DNA from: Merdimonas faecigallinarum
GTDB lineage: Bacteria > Bacillota > Clostridia > Lachnospirales > Lachnospiraceae
DNA length: 64,000 nucleotides
Direction: 5' to 3'
Assembly (NCBI GenBank): GCA_019119285.1
Contig: DWXJ01000067.1
Span: forward strand, 9,838-73,837
A model generated the notes under the pieces. That model did no database searches. It saw only the letters and a program-made list of their open reading frames with translations, and was not told the DNA's origin. Shown piece after piece: positions 17,045 to 26,156 of the stretch (position 1 is the stretch's first letter; every line of letters starts with the position of its first letter). A program made the position numbers and the translations under genes.

Positions 17045-18034
17045 CTACTGCATCATCTCATATACCACGCCCGACACCCGGACGATAAACTGTCTTGCCG
17101 CGCCGGGGTTTGCAAGATTTTCCGACATCGCGCAGATCACATAAGTGCCTCCCGGGGCATAAACGACAGCCGCGTCATTTTCCACATCATCCAGCTCGCC
17201 GGTCTTATTTCCCACCGTTACCCCGGACGGGATCCCGGCCGGAATCTTGCCACGGCGCTCCTGCTGATTCATATATCCCAGGATCGAATCGGATCCCTGA
17301 AGCTGTCCGGCAAGCGCCATTTTCAGGAAATTGCAGCAATCCCGGACAGAAGTATAATTGTCATCCGCATCATTGGGCTGCAGCATCAGCCGTCCCATAT
17401 GGGTATCTGAAAATCCGTGGGAAGTGCAGTACTGATTGACCAGCCCCATGCCATTTCCTGCAGTTCCGGACCCCAGCCGGGTCACCAGAGTATTGCAGGC
17501 CGTATTATCACTGACTGTGATCATGGACCGGAGCAGACTCTCCGTCTCCCCGCTGTATGTTTCCTGCGCGCTGACCGTTCCATAATTTTCATACACGGTT
17601 CCGGCCACATAGAGCTTGATCAGGCTTGCCGCCTGCATGGCTCCTCCGCCGGACGCGGCCAGTTCCGCCCCATCCGCACGGCCCGCGCAGACTGCCACGC
17701 TGCCTCCTGCCGTATATTCCGTGCTGACAAGCTGTTCCAGCCGGCCCGTAAGTTCCTGCACATTTCCCTGTGCAGGCGAAGCCTCCGCCGACTCCTCTCC
17801 GACATTCTCCGCCTGCGCTTCTTCTGTCTCAGGAACCTCTCCGGCCTGCTCTTCTCCCTCTTCTTCCGCCGGGTCCTGTTCCTCCGGCGCCTTCCCCTCT
17901 TCCGTCCGGACGGGCGGCGCTTTTTCCCCGCTTTTCTCCTCTTCCGGCCGCCGGATACGGAATACCACGATCACCGCCAGCACGATCAGAAGAAAAATGA
18001 GGACGGCCAGCATGATCTTTATCTGCTTTCTCAT
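17045..18034 (-). CDS. Membrane-anchored class A beta-lactamase-fold serine hydrolase
   Basis: 329 residues: one N-terminal membrane helix (about residues 7-26), a long Glu/Ala/Pro linker (30-95), then the penicillin-recognising domain. Motifs: SLIK (SxxK nucleophile), SDN, and KTG. The usual omega-loop Glu of class A beta-lactamases is not evident (LMLQPNDADDN in that region), so it is more likely a peptidoglycan-acting enzyme than a resistance beta-lactamase. It follows the SH3 gene by 4 bases. Confidence 0.82.
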   Translation of the reverse strand: MRKQIKIMLAVLIFLLIVLAVIVVFRIRRPEEEKSGEKAPPVRTEEGKAPEEQDPAEEEGEEQAGEVPETEEAQAENVGEESAEASPAQGNVQELTGRLEQLVSTEYTAGGSVAVCAGRADGAELAASGGGAMQAASLIKLYVAGTVYENYGTVSAQETYSGETESLLRSMITVSDNTACNTLVTRLGSGTAGNGMGLVNQYCTSHGFSDTHMGRLMLQPNDADDNYTSVRDCCNFLKMALAGQLQGSDSILGYMNQQERRGKIPAGIPSGVTVGNKTGELDDVENDAAVVYAPGGTYVICAMSENLANPGAARQFIVRVSGVVYEMMQ

Positions 18035-18038
18035 ATCA

Positions 18039-19343
18039 TCACCTGAGATAATCGCTGTTTACATACCCGTACTGTCCGAGAGCAGGCACGTATACATACC
18101 AGTAGCTTCCAAGGGAGGCGTCGATCAGGTCCACCTCCTGCCCGTTTGCGATCTTGCCAATCTCATTGGAAGAATCATAGGCAGGCGCACTTCGAAGGGC
18201 CAGATAACCGGAATCTACGCTCGCATAATAAATCGAACTGTCATAGGTATAAACACTGCTGTAAGAGCTTACCAGATAATTTGCATTGGTGTATCCGTAA
18301 GCGCCCAGGAACGGAGAGTATACATACCAGTATTCTCCGTCATTGCGGATCGCGTATACATAGTCGCCGTTATACATTTTGCCGATCTCATTGGAAGAAT
18401 CAAATGCCTTCGCATTTCGAAGCGCCAGGTAACCAGTCTTCACATTTACATAATAAACGCCGATATCCCGCGCCGGCGGTCCGCCAGGTCCGATCAGATC
18501 TCCTCCGCCGGAAGCAGAAGCGTCCTGCTTCTCTTCTCCGTCATCTTTCTCTTCTGGCGCCGGCCGGTCTTCTGCCAGTTTATCACGCTCCACATATCCA
18601 TATGCATTGGCGTCTGCCGCGTAAATATAAGCATAATCCTCATCCGGAAGCGCCAGGACAGACACTTCGTCTCCCCGCTCCAGGACTCCAACAGAAGAAC
18701 CGCCGCCTTCTGTTGTATTCAGCATGGTCAGTTCTTCCTCCCCGCCTACTGCCACATAACGGGTAAGCGGATCCATCGCTGCATCCCGGTCATTGGTCAG
18801 ATAATGGTAATCCAGATACCCGGTAATGTCTTCCGCTTCTATGTAAACCTTCCAGCTGCCGGATGCCTTTTCCACCAGAGACACTTTCTCGCCATTGCTC
18901 AGCTTGGTCAGCACCTTACTGTCCGCATCCTCAGACTCCCGGACCTTCAGGACTTCCTTGCATCCGGTCACATAATAATCCCCGGCCGTCTCCACGTTTT
19001 TGCCGTCTCTGATCACAAAGTACCAGACTGCCGCCAGGATCAGCGCCAGGACCACAACCCCGCCCAGGACAGCCGCGATCACAGCTTTGCGGTTATTCTT
19101 TCTGGGAGGCTGCTGTCCCTGATACATGGGATTCTGCCCATACATTCCCTGCTGACCGTAGCCGCCGGGCTGGCCTTGTCCTCCTGGCTGACCGTAGCCG
19201 CCGGGCTGGCCTTGTCCTCCTGGCTGGCCATAACCGCCTGGCTGACCCTGTCCTCCTGGCTGACCATAACCGCCTGGCTGGCCCTGTCCGCCCTGCTGGC
19301 CCATATTGGTTCCCTGTCCTTGTCTGTCATTCCATTCATTCAT
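18039..19343 (-). CDS. SH3-domain membrane protein with GQPGGYGQPGGQ repeats
   Basis: 434 residues. The N-terminal 12-residue QPGGQGQPGGYG repeats (about residues 15-65) sit in the cytoplasm, followed by one membrane helix (AVLGGVVVLALILAAVWYFV). Outside are four SH3-like modules, two of them near-identical (YALRNAKAFDSSNEIG.. / YLALRSAPAYDSSNEIG). Bacterial SH3 modules bind cell-wall peptide. ATG 19343 is behind GGAGGG. It is cotranscribed with the wall-type serine hydrolase, which supports an envelope role. No enzyme domain is seen. Confidence 0.78.
   Translation of the reverse strand: MNEWNDRQGQGTNMGQQGGQGQPGGYGQPGGQGQPGGYGQPGGQGQPGGYGQPGGQGQPGGYGQQGMYGQNPMYQGQQPPRKNNRKAVIAAVLGGVVVLALILAAVWYFVIRDGKNVETAGDYYVTGCKEVLKVRESEDADSKVLTKLSNGEKVSLVEKASGSWKVYIEAEDITGYLDYHYLTNDRDAAMDPLTRYVAVGGEEELTMLNTTEGGGSSVGVLERGDEVSVLALPDEDYAYIYAADANAYGYVERDKLAEDRPAPEEKDDGEEKQDASASGGGDLIGPGGPPARDIGVYYVNVKTGYLALRNAKAFDSSNEIGKMYNGDYVYAIRNDGEYWYVYSPFLGAYGYTNANYLVSSYSSVYTYDSSIYYASVDSGYLALRSAPAYDSSNEIGKIANGQEVDLIDASLGSYWYVYVPALGQYGYVNSDYLR
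19154..19297. repeat. Four tandem 36-bp coding repeats
   Basis: Units start at 19154, 19190, 19226 and 19262. The first two are identical over 36 bases, and the others differ at several positions. Each encodes 12 residues (QPGGQGQPGGYG) in the SH3 protein. The array is in frame, so copy number can change without breaking the gene. Confidence 0.9.
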
Positions 19344-19402
19344 AACTTTTCCCTCCAAACAGAGGGCGCACACTTCCAAGAAAGTGCGCACCCTCCCCTT
19401 TT

Positions 19403-20458
19403 TTACTCACCGGCTACCTGAACACAGTTCTCAACCAGCCAGTCTTTTACCAGATTATTCAGGACGATCTCTTTGAGATCCTCTTCCTCTGCCGCTTCCT
19501 TGAGCGCGTCTACATCCTCATAGCCATACGCTTCCGCAATCTCTTTATACTGCTCGTTATACTCCTCTTTGGTCGGCTCGATCTTTTCTTTATCAGCGAT
19601 CGCCTCTGTCACCATGCTCTGCATAATGCTGGACTTCACCGCCTGATCTACCTGAGATTCAAAATCTTCCATAGTCATGCCCATCTGGGTTTCAATAAAG
19701 TCCTCAAGCTCTGTTCCGTAATAATCCGCCGCAGACTGGTACTGCTCTGTCAGAGAATCGGACATTTCTTTCACTTCATCCTTGGGATACTTCTTTACCT
19801 CTGTATTTCCAAGAACCGTCTCCCATACTTCCTGGCGGAGCGTATCTTCATAGGTCGTCTGATTCTCTTCTTCCAGCTGCTTTTTCATCTCTTTTTTATA
19901 CTCGTCCACCGTCTTGGACTCTTCGGACACACTCTTTACAAAGTCGTCGGTCAGTTCCGGCACTTTCTCTACGCTGATGCCTTTTACTGTGATGGTAAAT
20001 GTCACATCTTTTCCCGCGTAATCCGCATTGCCGTAATCATCCGGAAATTTTCCATTCCAGTCAAAGGTATCGCCTACGTTATGGCCGACGATGCTGTCCT
20101 CAAATCCCTCAATAAAGGATCCGGAACCGATCACCAGCGGATAATCCGTACTGGAGCCGCCCTCAAACTCGACTCCGTCAATCTTGCCGGTAAAATCAAT
20201 GGTCACCGTATCCCCGGACTCTACCGCCCGGCCGGTGACTTCCTCTGTCGTAGCCTGGGTCTGCAGATTGGCCTGGATAGCCGCCTCCACATCCTCGTCG
20301 GTTACTTCCTCCGGCTTGTCCACCTCGTCAACTTCTACTCCTTTATACTGTGTGATCGTAAGATTGTCTGTCTCCAGACCCTTGCTGGCCTCACACCCGG
20401 AAAGCAGCATGGAAGCTGCAAACACACCTGTTAACATTACTACTATTTTCTTTTTCAT
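19403..20458 (-). CDS. Trigger-factor-like FKBP peptidyl-prolyl isomerase lipoprotein
   Basis: 351 residues. Lipoprotein signal with lipobox LLSGC (Cys near residue 22), then an FKBP domain (GDTVTIDFTGKIDG, FIEGFEDSIVGHNVGDTF, about residues 80-165), then a helical region matching the trigger factor C-terminal chaperone arms (VPELTDDFVKSVSE, residues 170-345). The ribosome-binding N-terminal domain of cytosolic trigger factor is missing. It probably assists folding of exported proteins at the outer face of the membrane, as PrsA does. ATG 20458 is behind GAGGTG. An extended -10 (TGGTATAAC) lies upstream near 20492-20497. Confidence 0.88.
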   Translation of the reverse strand: MKKKIVVMLTGVFAASMLLSGCEASKGLETDNLTITQYKGVEVDEVDKPEEVTDEDVEAAIQANLQTQATTEEVTGRAVESGDTVTIDFTGKIDGVEFEGGSSTDYPLVIGSGSFIEGFEDSIVGHNVGDTFDWNGKFPDDYGNADYAGKDVTFTITVKGISVEKVPELTDDFVKSVSEESKTVDEYKKEMKKQLEEENQTTYEDTLRQEVWETVLGNTEVKKYPKDEVKEMSDSLTEQYQSAADYYGTELEDFIETQMGMTMEDFESQVDQAVKSSIMQSMVTEAIADKEKIEPTKEEYNEQYKEIAEAYGYEDVDALKEAAEEEDLKEIVLNNLVKDWLVENCVQVAGE

Positions 20459-20556
20459 ATGACACCTCATTTTTTCAAGACTTGCTCTTATGTTATACCA
20501 CATCCCGGCAGTCTTTCCTAGCATTTTTCGGGATATTTCACACTTTTCTCAGAAAA

Positions 20557-22047
20557 TCACAGAACAGGCGACAATAATCTGCAGAACTGCTCCTTGGTAC
20601 GGATCATAAGACTGCGCTGCTTGTATGCTTTTCTGGTCACCAGCGTGCTCTTTGGAATATCATTTTCAAACGCCTCCTGAAGACGCATTGTCGTCCTGGC
20701 GCTGTAGATCACTGCATTTACCTCAAAATTCAGAGCAAAACTGCGGATATCCATATTGGCGGTCCCCATACAGGTGACAAGCCCGTCCACACACAGGCAT
20801 TTCGCATGGAGAAATCCGTTGTTATAGGTATAGCACCTGGCTCCGGCTTCGATCATCTCCCCGAGATAGGAATACGTCGCCCAGTACACAAAGGGATGAT
20901 CCGGTTTGCAGGGTACCATGATCCGCACGTCGATCCCCGATTTTACGGCAATGATCAGCGCATCTTTGATATCGTCATCCGGAATAAAATACGGCGTCTG
21001 AATATAAATATTTTTTCTGGCCATATGGATCAGACGCAGGTAATTATTGCGGATCACCTGGCTTCTGGAGTCCGGGCCGCTGGAAATGATCTGTACCGGA
21101 TCCCGTCCGTTCCTTACATAAGTCGGGATCTCAAATAACCGGTCTTCCAGGAAAATATTTTCTTTTGCCGCATAATTCCAGTCCAGCACAAACCGCACCG
21201 CAAGAGAGGTAACCGCCGATCCTTCTATACAGATATGGGTGTCTCTCCAGTACCCGAATCTGCGGTCTTTCCCCAGGTATTCCCGACCCACGTTAAATCC
21301 GCCTACAAAACCGATGCGCCCGTCGATCACCGCGATCTTCCGGTGATTCCGGTAATTAACGCGAAGCTGCAGCTTGCCGAGCACAGCAGGGAAAAACTCT
21401 GCCACCTGGATCCCGGCTTTTGTAAGCCGCTCCCAGTCCGCCCGGTGCATACCCTTGTGCCCCCGGCAGCCCATGCTGTCAAAAAGCACCCGGATCTCTA
21501 CGCCCTGCTTCGCCTTCCGGATCAGAACTTCTTCGATTTCCTTCCAAAGTTCATCACCCCGGATAATATAGTACTGAAGATGGATATAATTTCTCGCATG
21601 ATCCATCTCATTTAACAGCGCATGAAACTTCTCCCGGCCGTCCGTGTAGATCCGGACGTCGTTATTATCCGTCAGCACAGCCTCGCCTTCATTCAGGTTG
21701 TAAAGGATCAGGCTTTTAAACCGCTCCAGTTCCGGATCCCGAAGCCGCAGCCTTTTCCGGTAGATCGATTCTTCCTGGCGCCGGACTGCGTATTTGATCT
21801 CGCCTTCGATCTCCTTCATCTTGAACATCCGGTCTTTCCGAAAGTTCTGTCCAAGGATCAGGTACAGAACAAAGCCCAGGATCGGGACAAAATACAGAAG
21901 CAAAAGCCAGGCCCAGACGGTCGTTGGATTTCTTCTCTGAAAGAAAATGATCAGGAACGAAAAAATCACGTTGATCAGGAACATGTGCTCCCACAGCCAC
22001 ATATATGAAGTTGTGATCATTTCCAGAATATTATCAGGCATATTCAT
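20557..22047 (-). CDS. cls: Cardiolipin synthase
   Basis: 496 residues. Two N-terminal membrane helices (about residues 15-65) and two phospholipase D domains with HKD motifs: NHRKIAVIDGRIGFVGGFN and HAKCLCVDGLVTCMGTANMD. It joins two phosphatidylglycerols into cardiolipin. Length and layout match the Firmicute Cls family. Divergent from the small membrane protein gene at 22173. Confidence 0.95.
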   Translation of the reverse strand: MNMPDNILEMITTSYMWLWEHMFLINVIFSFLIIFFQRRNPTTVWAWLLLLYFVPILGFVLYLILGQNFRKDRMFKMKEIEGEIKYAVRRQEESIYRKRLRLRDPELERFKSLILYNLNEGEAVLTDNNDVRIYTDGREKFHALLNEMDHARNYIHLQYYIIRGDELWKEIEEVLIRKAKQGVEIRVLFDSMGCRGHKGMHRADWERLTKAGIQVAEFFPAVLGKLQLRVNYRNHRKIAVIDGRIGFVGGFNVGREYLGKDRRFGYWRDTHICIEGSAVTSLAVRFVLDWNYAAKENIFLEDRLFEIPTYVRNGRDPVQIISSGPDSRSQVIRNNYLRLIHMARKNIYIQTPYFIPDDDIKDALIIAVKSGIDVRIMVPCKPDHPFVYWATYSYLGEMIEAGARCYTYNNGFLHAKCLCVDGLVTCMGTANMDIRSFALNFEVNAVIYSARTTMRLQEAFENDIPKSTLVTRKAYKQRSLMIRTKEQFCRLLSPVL

Positions 22048-22108
22048 TCCCTCCCGTTCTTATTATAGCGGTTCTGTCAAGAAAAGTAACCCTATCCCAT
22101 CAAATTGC

Positions 22109-22137
22109 TTGCACTTGTAAAGAAACAATGATACAAT
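22109..22137 (+). promoter_or_regulatory. Promoter of the 22173 membrane protein gene
   Basis: TTGCAC (22109-22114), 17-base spacer, TACAAT (22132-22137), 35 bases before the GTG start. Confidence 0.6.
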
Positions 22138-22172
22138 AAATGACGTGAATTTTAGAAAACAGGAGGTCTGTT

Positions 22173-22625
22173 GTGAGTACGTTAACCATCGTATTACTTG
22201 TGATTTTAGCTGTACTGATCATCGCATGTGTCGTATTATATTTTTTAGGAAAAAGAGCGGAGAAGAAGCAGGCAGAGCAGCAGGAACAGCTGGACGCTGT
22301 AGCCCAGACTATCTCCATGCTGATCATTGACAAAGGCAAGGTCCGCATGAAAGATGCCGATTTCCCGCCTATTGTACTGGAAAACACGCCAAAATACCTG
22401 CGCCGTTCCAAGGTGCCGGTAGTCAAAGCCAAAGTCGGGCCAAAGATCATGACCCTGATGTGCGATGCCCAGATCTATCCGCTGATCCCGGTAAAAAAAG
22501 AAGTAAAAGCCACTGTCAGCGGCATCTACATAACCGCAGTAAGAGGAATCCGCGGGCCGTTAGCCGCGCCGGAGCAGAAAAAAGGCTTCTTCGCAAGACT
22601 GCGTGACAAGGCACAGAAAAAATAA
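22173..22625 (+). CDS. Small single-span membrane protein, unknown function
   Basis: 150 residues from a GTG at 22173 behind AGGAGG. One N-terminal helix (residues 5-25), a short charged coil, then a compact soluble region (VRMKDADFPPIVLEN...KVPVVKAKVGPKIMTLMCDAQIYPLIPVKKEVKATVSGIYIT) and a basic tail. No family is recognised. The predicted orientation is N-out with a cytoplasmic domain. It has its own promoter and terminator, so it is a real monocistronic gene. Confidence 0.75.
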   Translation: MSTLTIVLLVILAVLIIACVVLYFLGKRAEKKQAEQQEQLDAVAQTISMLIIDKGKVRMKDADFPPIVLENTPKYLRRSKVPVVKAKVGPKIMTLMCDAQIYPLIPVKKEVKATVSGIYITAVRGIRGPLAAPEQKKGFFARLRDKAQKK

Positions 22626-22639
22626 AAAAGCAAGGCAAA

Positions 22640-22690
22640 AAAGGCCAGAGCAACGGATCTTCCGGTCCGTCAGCTCCGGCCTTTCTTTTT
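22640..22690 (+). terminator. Intrinsic terminator after the 22173 gene
   Basis: Two-part stem (AAAGGCC-GAGC / GCTC-GGCCTTT with inner ACGGA/TCCGT) followed by CTTTTT. Confidence 0.8.
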
Positions 22691-22721
22691 GTCTATTTTC
22701 TCCTACTCTTAGCAAAGATTT

Positions 22722-22907
22722 CTATTTCATTCCGTCAATCATCCTACAGACAACCTCCTCCGTTTCCTCCAAAGCGTCCGCAATCTCCGAAACAGACATG
22801 CCTTTCTGTATTCCAAGTTCTTCTACATAATCACTTAAGTTGCACATCTGGTTCAACTCCTCTCCCATGGCTTTAATTTCCATTGGTATCGCAAATTCTT
22901 CTTTCAA
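22722..22907 (-). pseudogene. 61-codon remnant resembling the tail of an Rpn-type nuclease
   Basis: Open frame from a TTG that directly follows an in-frame stop. The segment MEIKAMGEELNQMCNLSDYVEELGIQKG is reminiscent of the C-terminal tail of Rpn/PD-(D/E)XK recombination-promoting nucleases, and the last part (MSVSEIADALEETEEVVCRMI) looks like a short helix-turn-helix. No nuclease core precedes it. It could instead be a small intact protein starting at an internal ATG. The family link is from general resemblance only. Confidence 0.35.
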
Positions 22908-22985
22908 TTATGATGAATGTATCATAAAACTCAAAATATCACAATAAAAAATTCCCGGGAACAATCTGTTCCCGGGAATCATAAG

Positions 22986-23057
22986 AGGCGCAGACCGGAT
23001 TTGAACCGGTGAATCGAGGTGTTGCAGACCTGTGCCTTACCACTTGGCTACTGCGCC
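22986..23057 (-). tRNA. tRNA-Cys (GCA)
   Basis: Cloverleaf on the minus strand: acceptor GGCGCAG/CTGCGCC, anticodon loop with GCA, T arm CCGGTTCAAATCCGG, discriminator T. CCA is not encoded. 47 bases upstream of tRNA-Glu in the direction shown. Confidence 0.95.
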
Positions 23058-23103
23058 TCGGTATGAGCACTTAGCGACCGTTCTTTGGTCGCTTACGTGC
23101 GAA

Positions 23104-23175
23104 TGACCCCGACGGGAATCGAACCCGTGTTACCGCCGTGAAAGGGCGATGTCTTGACCGCTTGACCACGGGGCC
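23104..23175 (-). tRNA. tRNA-Glu (TTC)
   Basis: Acceptor GGCCCCG/CGGGGTC (one G.U pair), anticodon loop CTTTCAC giving TTC, T arm ACGGGTTCGATTCCCGT, discriminator A. CCA is not encoded. Likely cotranscribed with tRNA-Cys. Confidence 0.95.
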
Positions 23176-23313
23176 ATACCACATTGTTTCCAACGTGACC
23201 GTGGTTTATAATATCACACTCCCCGCAACTTTGCAACGGTTTTTTTCTTCCAATTGACAAACTTCCGCGAATCCGCTATCTTGATGGGAGAAATCAAAAA
23301 GGAGACGCATGCC

Positions 23314-25470
23314 ATGAAATCATTAGTTTTAGCCGAAAAGCCTTCTGTCGCCCGGGATATTGCAAGAGTTCTCGGCTGCCGCAAAAACATTTCCGGCGGC
23401 ATGGAGGGTGACTGCTATGTGGTCACCTGGGCTCTGGGACACCTGATCACCCTGGCCGACCCGGAAGACTACGATAAAAAATATAAAGAATGGAAAATGG
23501 AGGATCTCCCTATGATCCCCGGAAAATGGGATCTGACGGTGATCCGGCAGACTTCCAGACAATACAGTCACGTCAAAGCCCTTCTGTTCCGCAAGGACAT
23601 CGATCAGATCGTCATCGCCACCGATGCCGGAAGAGAAGGGGAACTGGTGGCCCGCTGGATCCTGGAAAAATCCGGCTGCCGCAAACCCATCCGCAGGCTG
23701 TGGATCTCTTCTGTCACTGACAAGGCCATCCGGGAGGGATTCTCTCATTTAAAAGACGGACGCGCCTATGATCCTTTATATCATGCAGCCAGAAGCCGGG
23801 CCAAAGCGGACTGGCTGGTTGGTATCAACGCCACCCGCGCCCTTACCTGCAAATACAATGCCCAGCTTTCCTGTGGCAGGGTCCAGACCCCCACGCTTGC
23901 GATCATCGCTGCCAGGGAGGACGCGATCCGTTCCTTCCGGCCGGAAGAATACTATGGCCTGACCTGCCTGGCCGGCGGGATCAAATGGACCTGGCGGCAG
24001 AAAAAAAGCGGCAGCACCCGTTCTTTCCATAAGGATTCCATTACCACGCTAAGGCAGAAGCTTCAGGGAAAAACGCTGACCATTACAGACGTACAGAAAA
24101 CTGCCAAAAAAACCGGATCCCCCGGGCTCTATGATCTGACCGAACTGCAGAGGGAGGCAAACCAGAGATTTGGCTTTTCCGCCAAGGAGACTCTGAACAT
24201 TATGCAGCGTCTCTATGAAACCCATAAAGTCCTTACCTATCCAAGAACGGACTCCCGGTATATCGGCACGGACATCGTGCCCACCATCAAAGAACGGCTC
24301 CTGGCCTGCAATCAGGGTCCTTATAAAGCCTGGATCCCGCGGCTTTTGCGCGGGCCGATCCAGGGAAATCCTTCTTTTGTAGATGATAAAAAAGTCAGAG
24401 ACCACCACGCCATCATCCCTACGGAAGAAGCTGCCATTTTTTCCAATATGACCCATGAAGAGCGGAAAATTTATGATCTGGTAGTCCGCCGGTTCCTCAG
24501 TGTGCTCTACCCGCCTTTCGCATATGAGAAAACTTCCCTGAAAGGCGAGATCGAGGGAGAACTGTTTGTCGCAGAAGCACAGAAGATTACAGCTGCAGGA
24601 TGGAAAGAAGTGTACGAAGAAGACTCCAAAGAAGAGACCTCCCTGCCTGCTCTGAAAAAAGGAGACGTTCTGACCCCGGATCAGATCACTTTGACCACCG
24701 GGAAAACCACGCCTCCGCCGCATTTCACGGAAGCCTCCCTTCTTGGAGCCATGGAGAATCCGCTCCAGTACATGGAGTCAGCCGATAAAGACGAACGCAA
24801 AGTCATCAGCGAGACCGGCGGTCTTGGCACCGTCGCCACACGGGCAGATATTATTGAAAAACTGTTCCACTCGTTCCTGATCGAGAAAAAGGGCCAGGAC
24901 ATCCTGGTCACTTCCAAAGGAAAACAGCTCCTTTCTCTGGTGCCTGAGGATTTAAAGAAGCCGGAACTTACCGCCCGGTGGGAACTGGAACTTTCCAATA
25001 TTGCAAAAGGAACCAGTAAAGAAGGACCTTTTATCCAGTCTATCGAAAGTTATACCCGGGATCTGATCGGAGAAATCCGTACTGCAGCAGGACAGTTCCG
25101 TCATGACAATCTGACTAATACCAAATGTCCCCGCTGCGGCAAACGGATGCTGGCGGTAAACGGCAAGAACAGCCGGCTTTTGGTCTGCCAGGACCGGGAA
25201 TGCGGCTACCGGGAGACCATCGCGCGTACAAGCAACGCCCGCTGCCCCCAGTGCCACAAGAAAATGGAGCTGATAAAACGGGGCGGCGAAGAAACCTTTG
25301 TCTGCTCCTGCGGATATAAAGAGAAACTGGACGCCTTTAAAAAACGAAGAGAAAAAGAAGGCGCCGGCGTCTCCAAAAAAGACGTCCGGCGGTACTTAAA
25401 CAACCAGAAAGAAGAATCCATCAACCATGCATTTGCCCAGGCATTATCGGGCATTAAACTGGACGAATAA
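23314..25470 (+). CDS. topB: DNA topoisomerase III (type IA)
   Basis: 718 residues. Toprim domain (SLVLAEKPSVARDIARVLG, VIATDAGREGELVARWIL), the central type IA domain with catalytic tyrosine (THKVLTYPRTDSRYIG), and a C-terminal zinc-ribbon pair (CPRCGKRMLAVNG... and CPQCHKKMELIKRG) after residue 600. It relaxes or decatenates single strands during replication and repair. ATG 23314 is behind GGAG; an upstream reading from 23254 is not supported. Confidence 0.95.
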   Translation: MKSLVLAEKPSVARDIARVLGCRKNISGGMEGDCYVVTWALGHLITLADPEDYDKKYKEWKMEDLPMIPGKWDLTVIRQTSRQYSHVKALLFRKDIDQIVIATDAGREGELVARWILEKSGCRKPIRRLWISSVTDKAIREGFSHLKDGRAYDPLYHAARSRAKADWLVGINATRALTCKYNAQLSCGRVQTPTLAIIAAREDAIRSFRPEEYYGLTCLAGGIKWTWRQKKSGSTRSFHKDSITTLRQKLQGKTLTITDVQKTAKKTGSPGLYDLTELQREANQRFGFSAKETLNIMQRLYETHKVLTYPRTDSRYIGTDIVPTIKERLLACNQGPYKAWIPRLLRGPIQGNPSFVDDKKVRDHHAIIPTEEAAIFSNMTHEERKIYDLVVRRFLSVLYPPFAYEKTSLKGEIEGELFVAEAQKITAAGWKEVYEEDSKEETSLPALKKGDVLTPDQITLTTGKTTPPPHFTEASLLGAMENPLQYMESADKDERKVISETGGLGTVATRADIIEKLFHSFLIEKKGQDILVTSKGKQLLSLVPEDLKKPELTARWELELSNIAKGTSKEGPFIQSIESYTRDLIGEIRTAAGQFRHDNLTNTKCPRCGKRMLAVNGKNSRLLVCQDRECGYRETIARTSNARCPQCHKKMELIKRGGEETFVCSCGYKEKLDAFKKRREKEGAGVSKKDVRRYLNNQKEESINHAFAQALSGIKLDE

Positions 25471-25494
25471 ACGCCGTCCTTCTTCTCCCGTGGA

Positions 25495-26136
25495 TTACTT
25501 CTTCAGTTTTTTCGCATAATAGGTATCAGCCGTATACAGGGCCGCTGCAGGGTTATGTCCCAGTACGCGGTCCTTTGTTACGCCTGTGGTAGTCAGTGCT
25601 TCCGCGTACTTATAAAACAGACTGTCATGCCCGACGCACAGTCCCATCACCACATTCAGGTCTGTTTTCTTACTGTTCAGGTATTTTGCCTGGTGGATGG
25701 GATTACACATGTGGATGCCGATCTCATTACATTCCTCCGGAATGCCTACATCCACCTTCTTAACGCAGCCCGCCTTACATGCAACGCCTACCACTTCAAA
25801 ATCGTGATCTCTTAAAATCGACGCCAGAATCCGGCTCTCCTTCAAAAGTCCCACGCAGGTCGCGATCCCGATCTTTTTTGCTCCAATCTGCTTTGCAAAC
25901 TCAATGATCTCTTCCACTCTGGTATACTGGCAGTAATGCTCATACTCCACCATCGCCGCCGCCACCATCACTTTATGGTTTTCCGGATCTTTATAGCACT
26001 CCATGGCCTCTTCCAGAACCTGGGGATCCAGATGAGTCGTTACGCAAAAAGGCGGAAACTCCTCCCTGGCAACCTCCGTCTTGCTGTCACATTTCTTCAC
26101 ACCACAGTCAATACATGACATTTCTTCTAACCGCAT
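25495..26136 (-). CDS. DUF1847 family cysteine-rich protein
   Basis: 213 residues with about ten cysteines: CIDCGVKKCD at the start, CVG and CKAGC in the middle, and further conserved Cys near MCNP and GLCVGHD. This fits the DUF1847 family, predicted to bind metal. Function is unknown. The middle segment AKKIGIATCVGLLKESRILASIL looks like a Rossmann-type strand-loop. ATG 26136 has the better ribosome site (GGAG, 7 bases); MSCIDCG at 26121 is an alternative. Same strand as the DUF3810 gene, 20 bases apart. Confidence 0.85.
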   Translation of the reverse strand: MRLEEMSCIDCGVKKCDSKTEVAREEFPPFCVTTHLDPQVLEEAMECYKDPENHKVMVAAAMVEYEHYCQYTRVEEIIEFAKQIGAKKIGIATCVGLLKESRILASILRDHDFEVVGVACKAGCVKKVDVGIPEECNEIGIHMCNPIHQAKYLNSKKTDLNVVMGLCVGHDSLFYKYAEALTTTGVTKDRVLGHNPAAALYTADTYYAKKLKK

Positions 26137-26156
26137 TTTTCTTCTCCTTTTCCTTT

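Noticed and set aside
17045..18034. Class A beta-lactamase as an antibiotic resistance gene
   Set aside because: The general-base Glu region is not evident and the protein is membrane-anchored beside a wall-binding gene; a peptidoglycan role is more likely.
19154..19297. Regular 36-bp repeats that resemble a CRISPR array
   Set aside because: The units are directly adjacent with no spacers, and encode in-frame QPGGQGQPGGYG.
17616..19421. Plus-strand open frame of 601 codons opposite the SH3 and hydrolase genes
   Set aside because: Composition follows the repeats and codon bias of the real minus-strand genes; no domain is recognisable.
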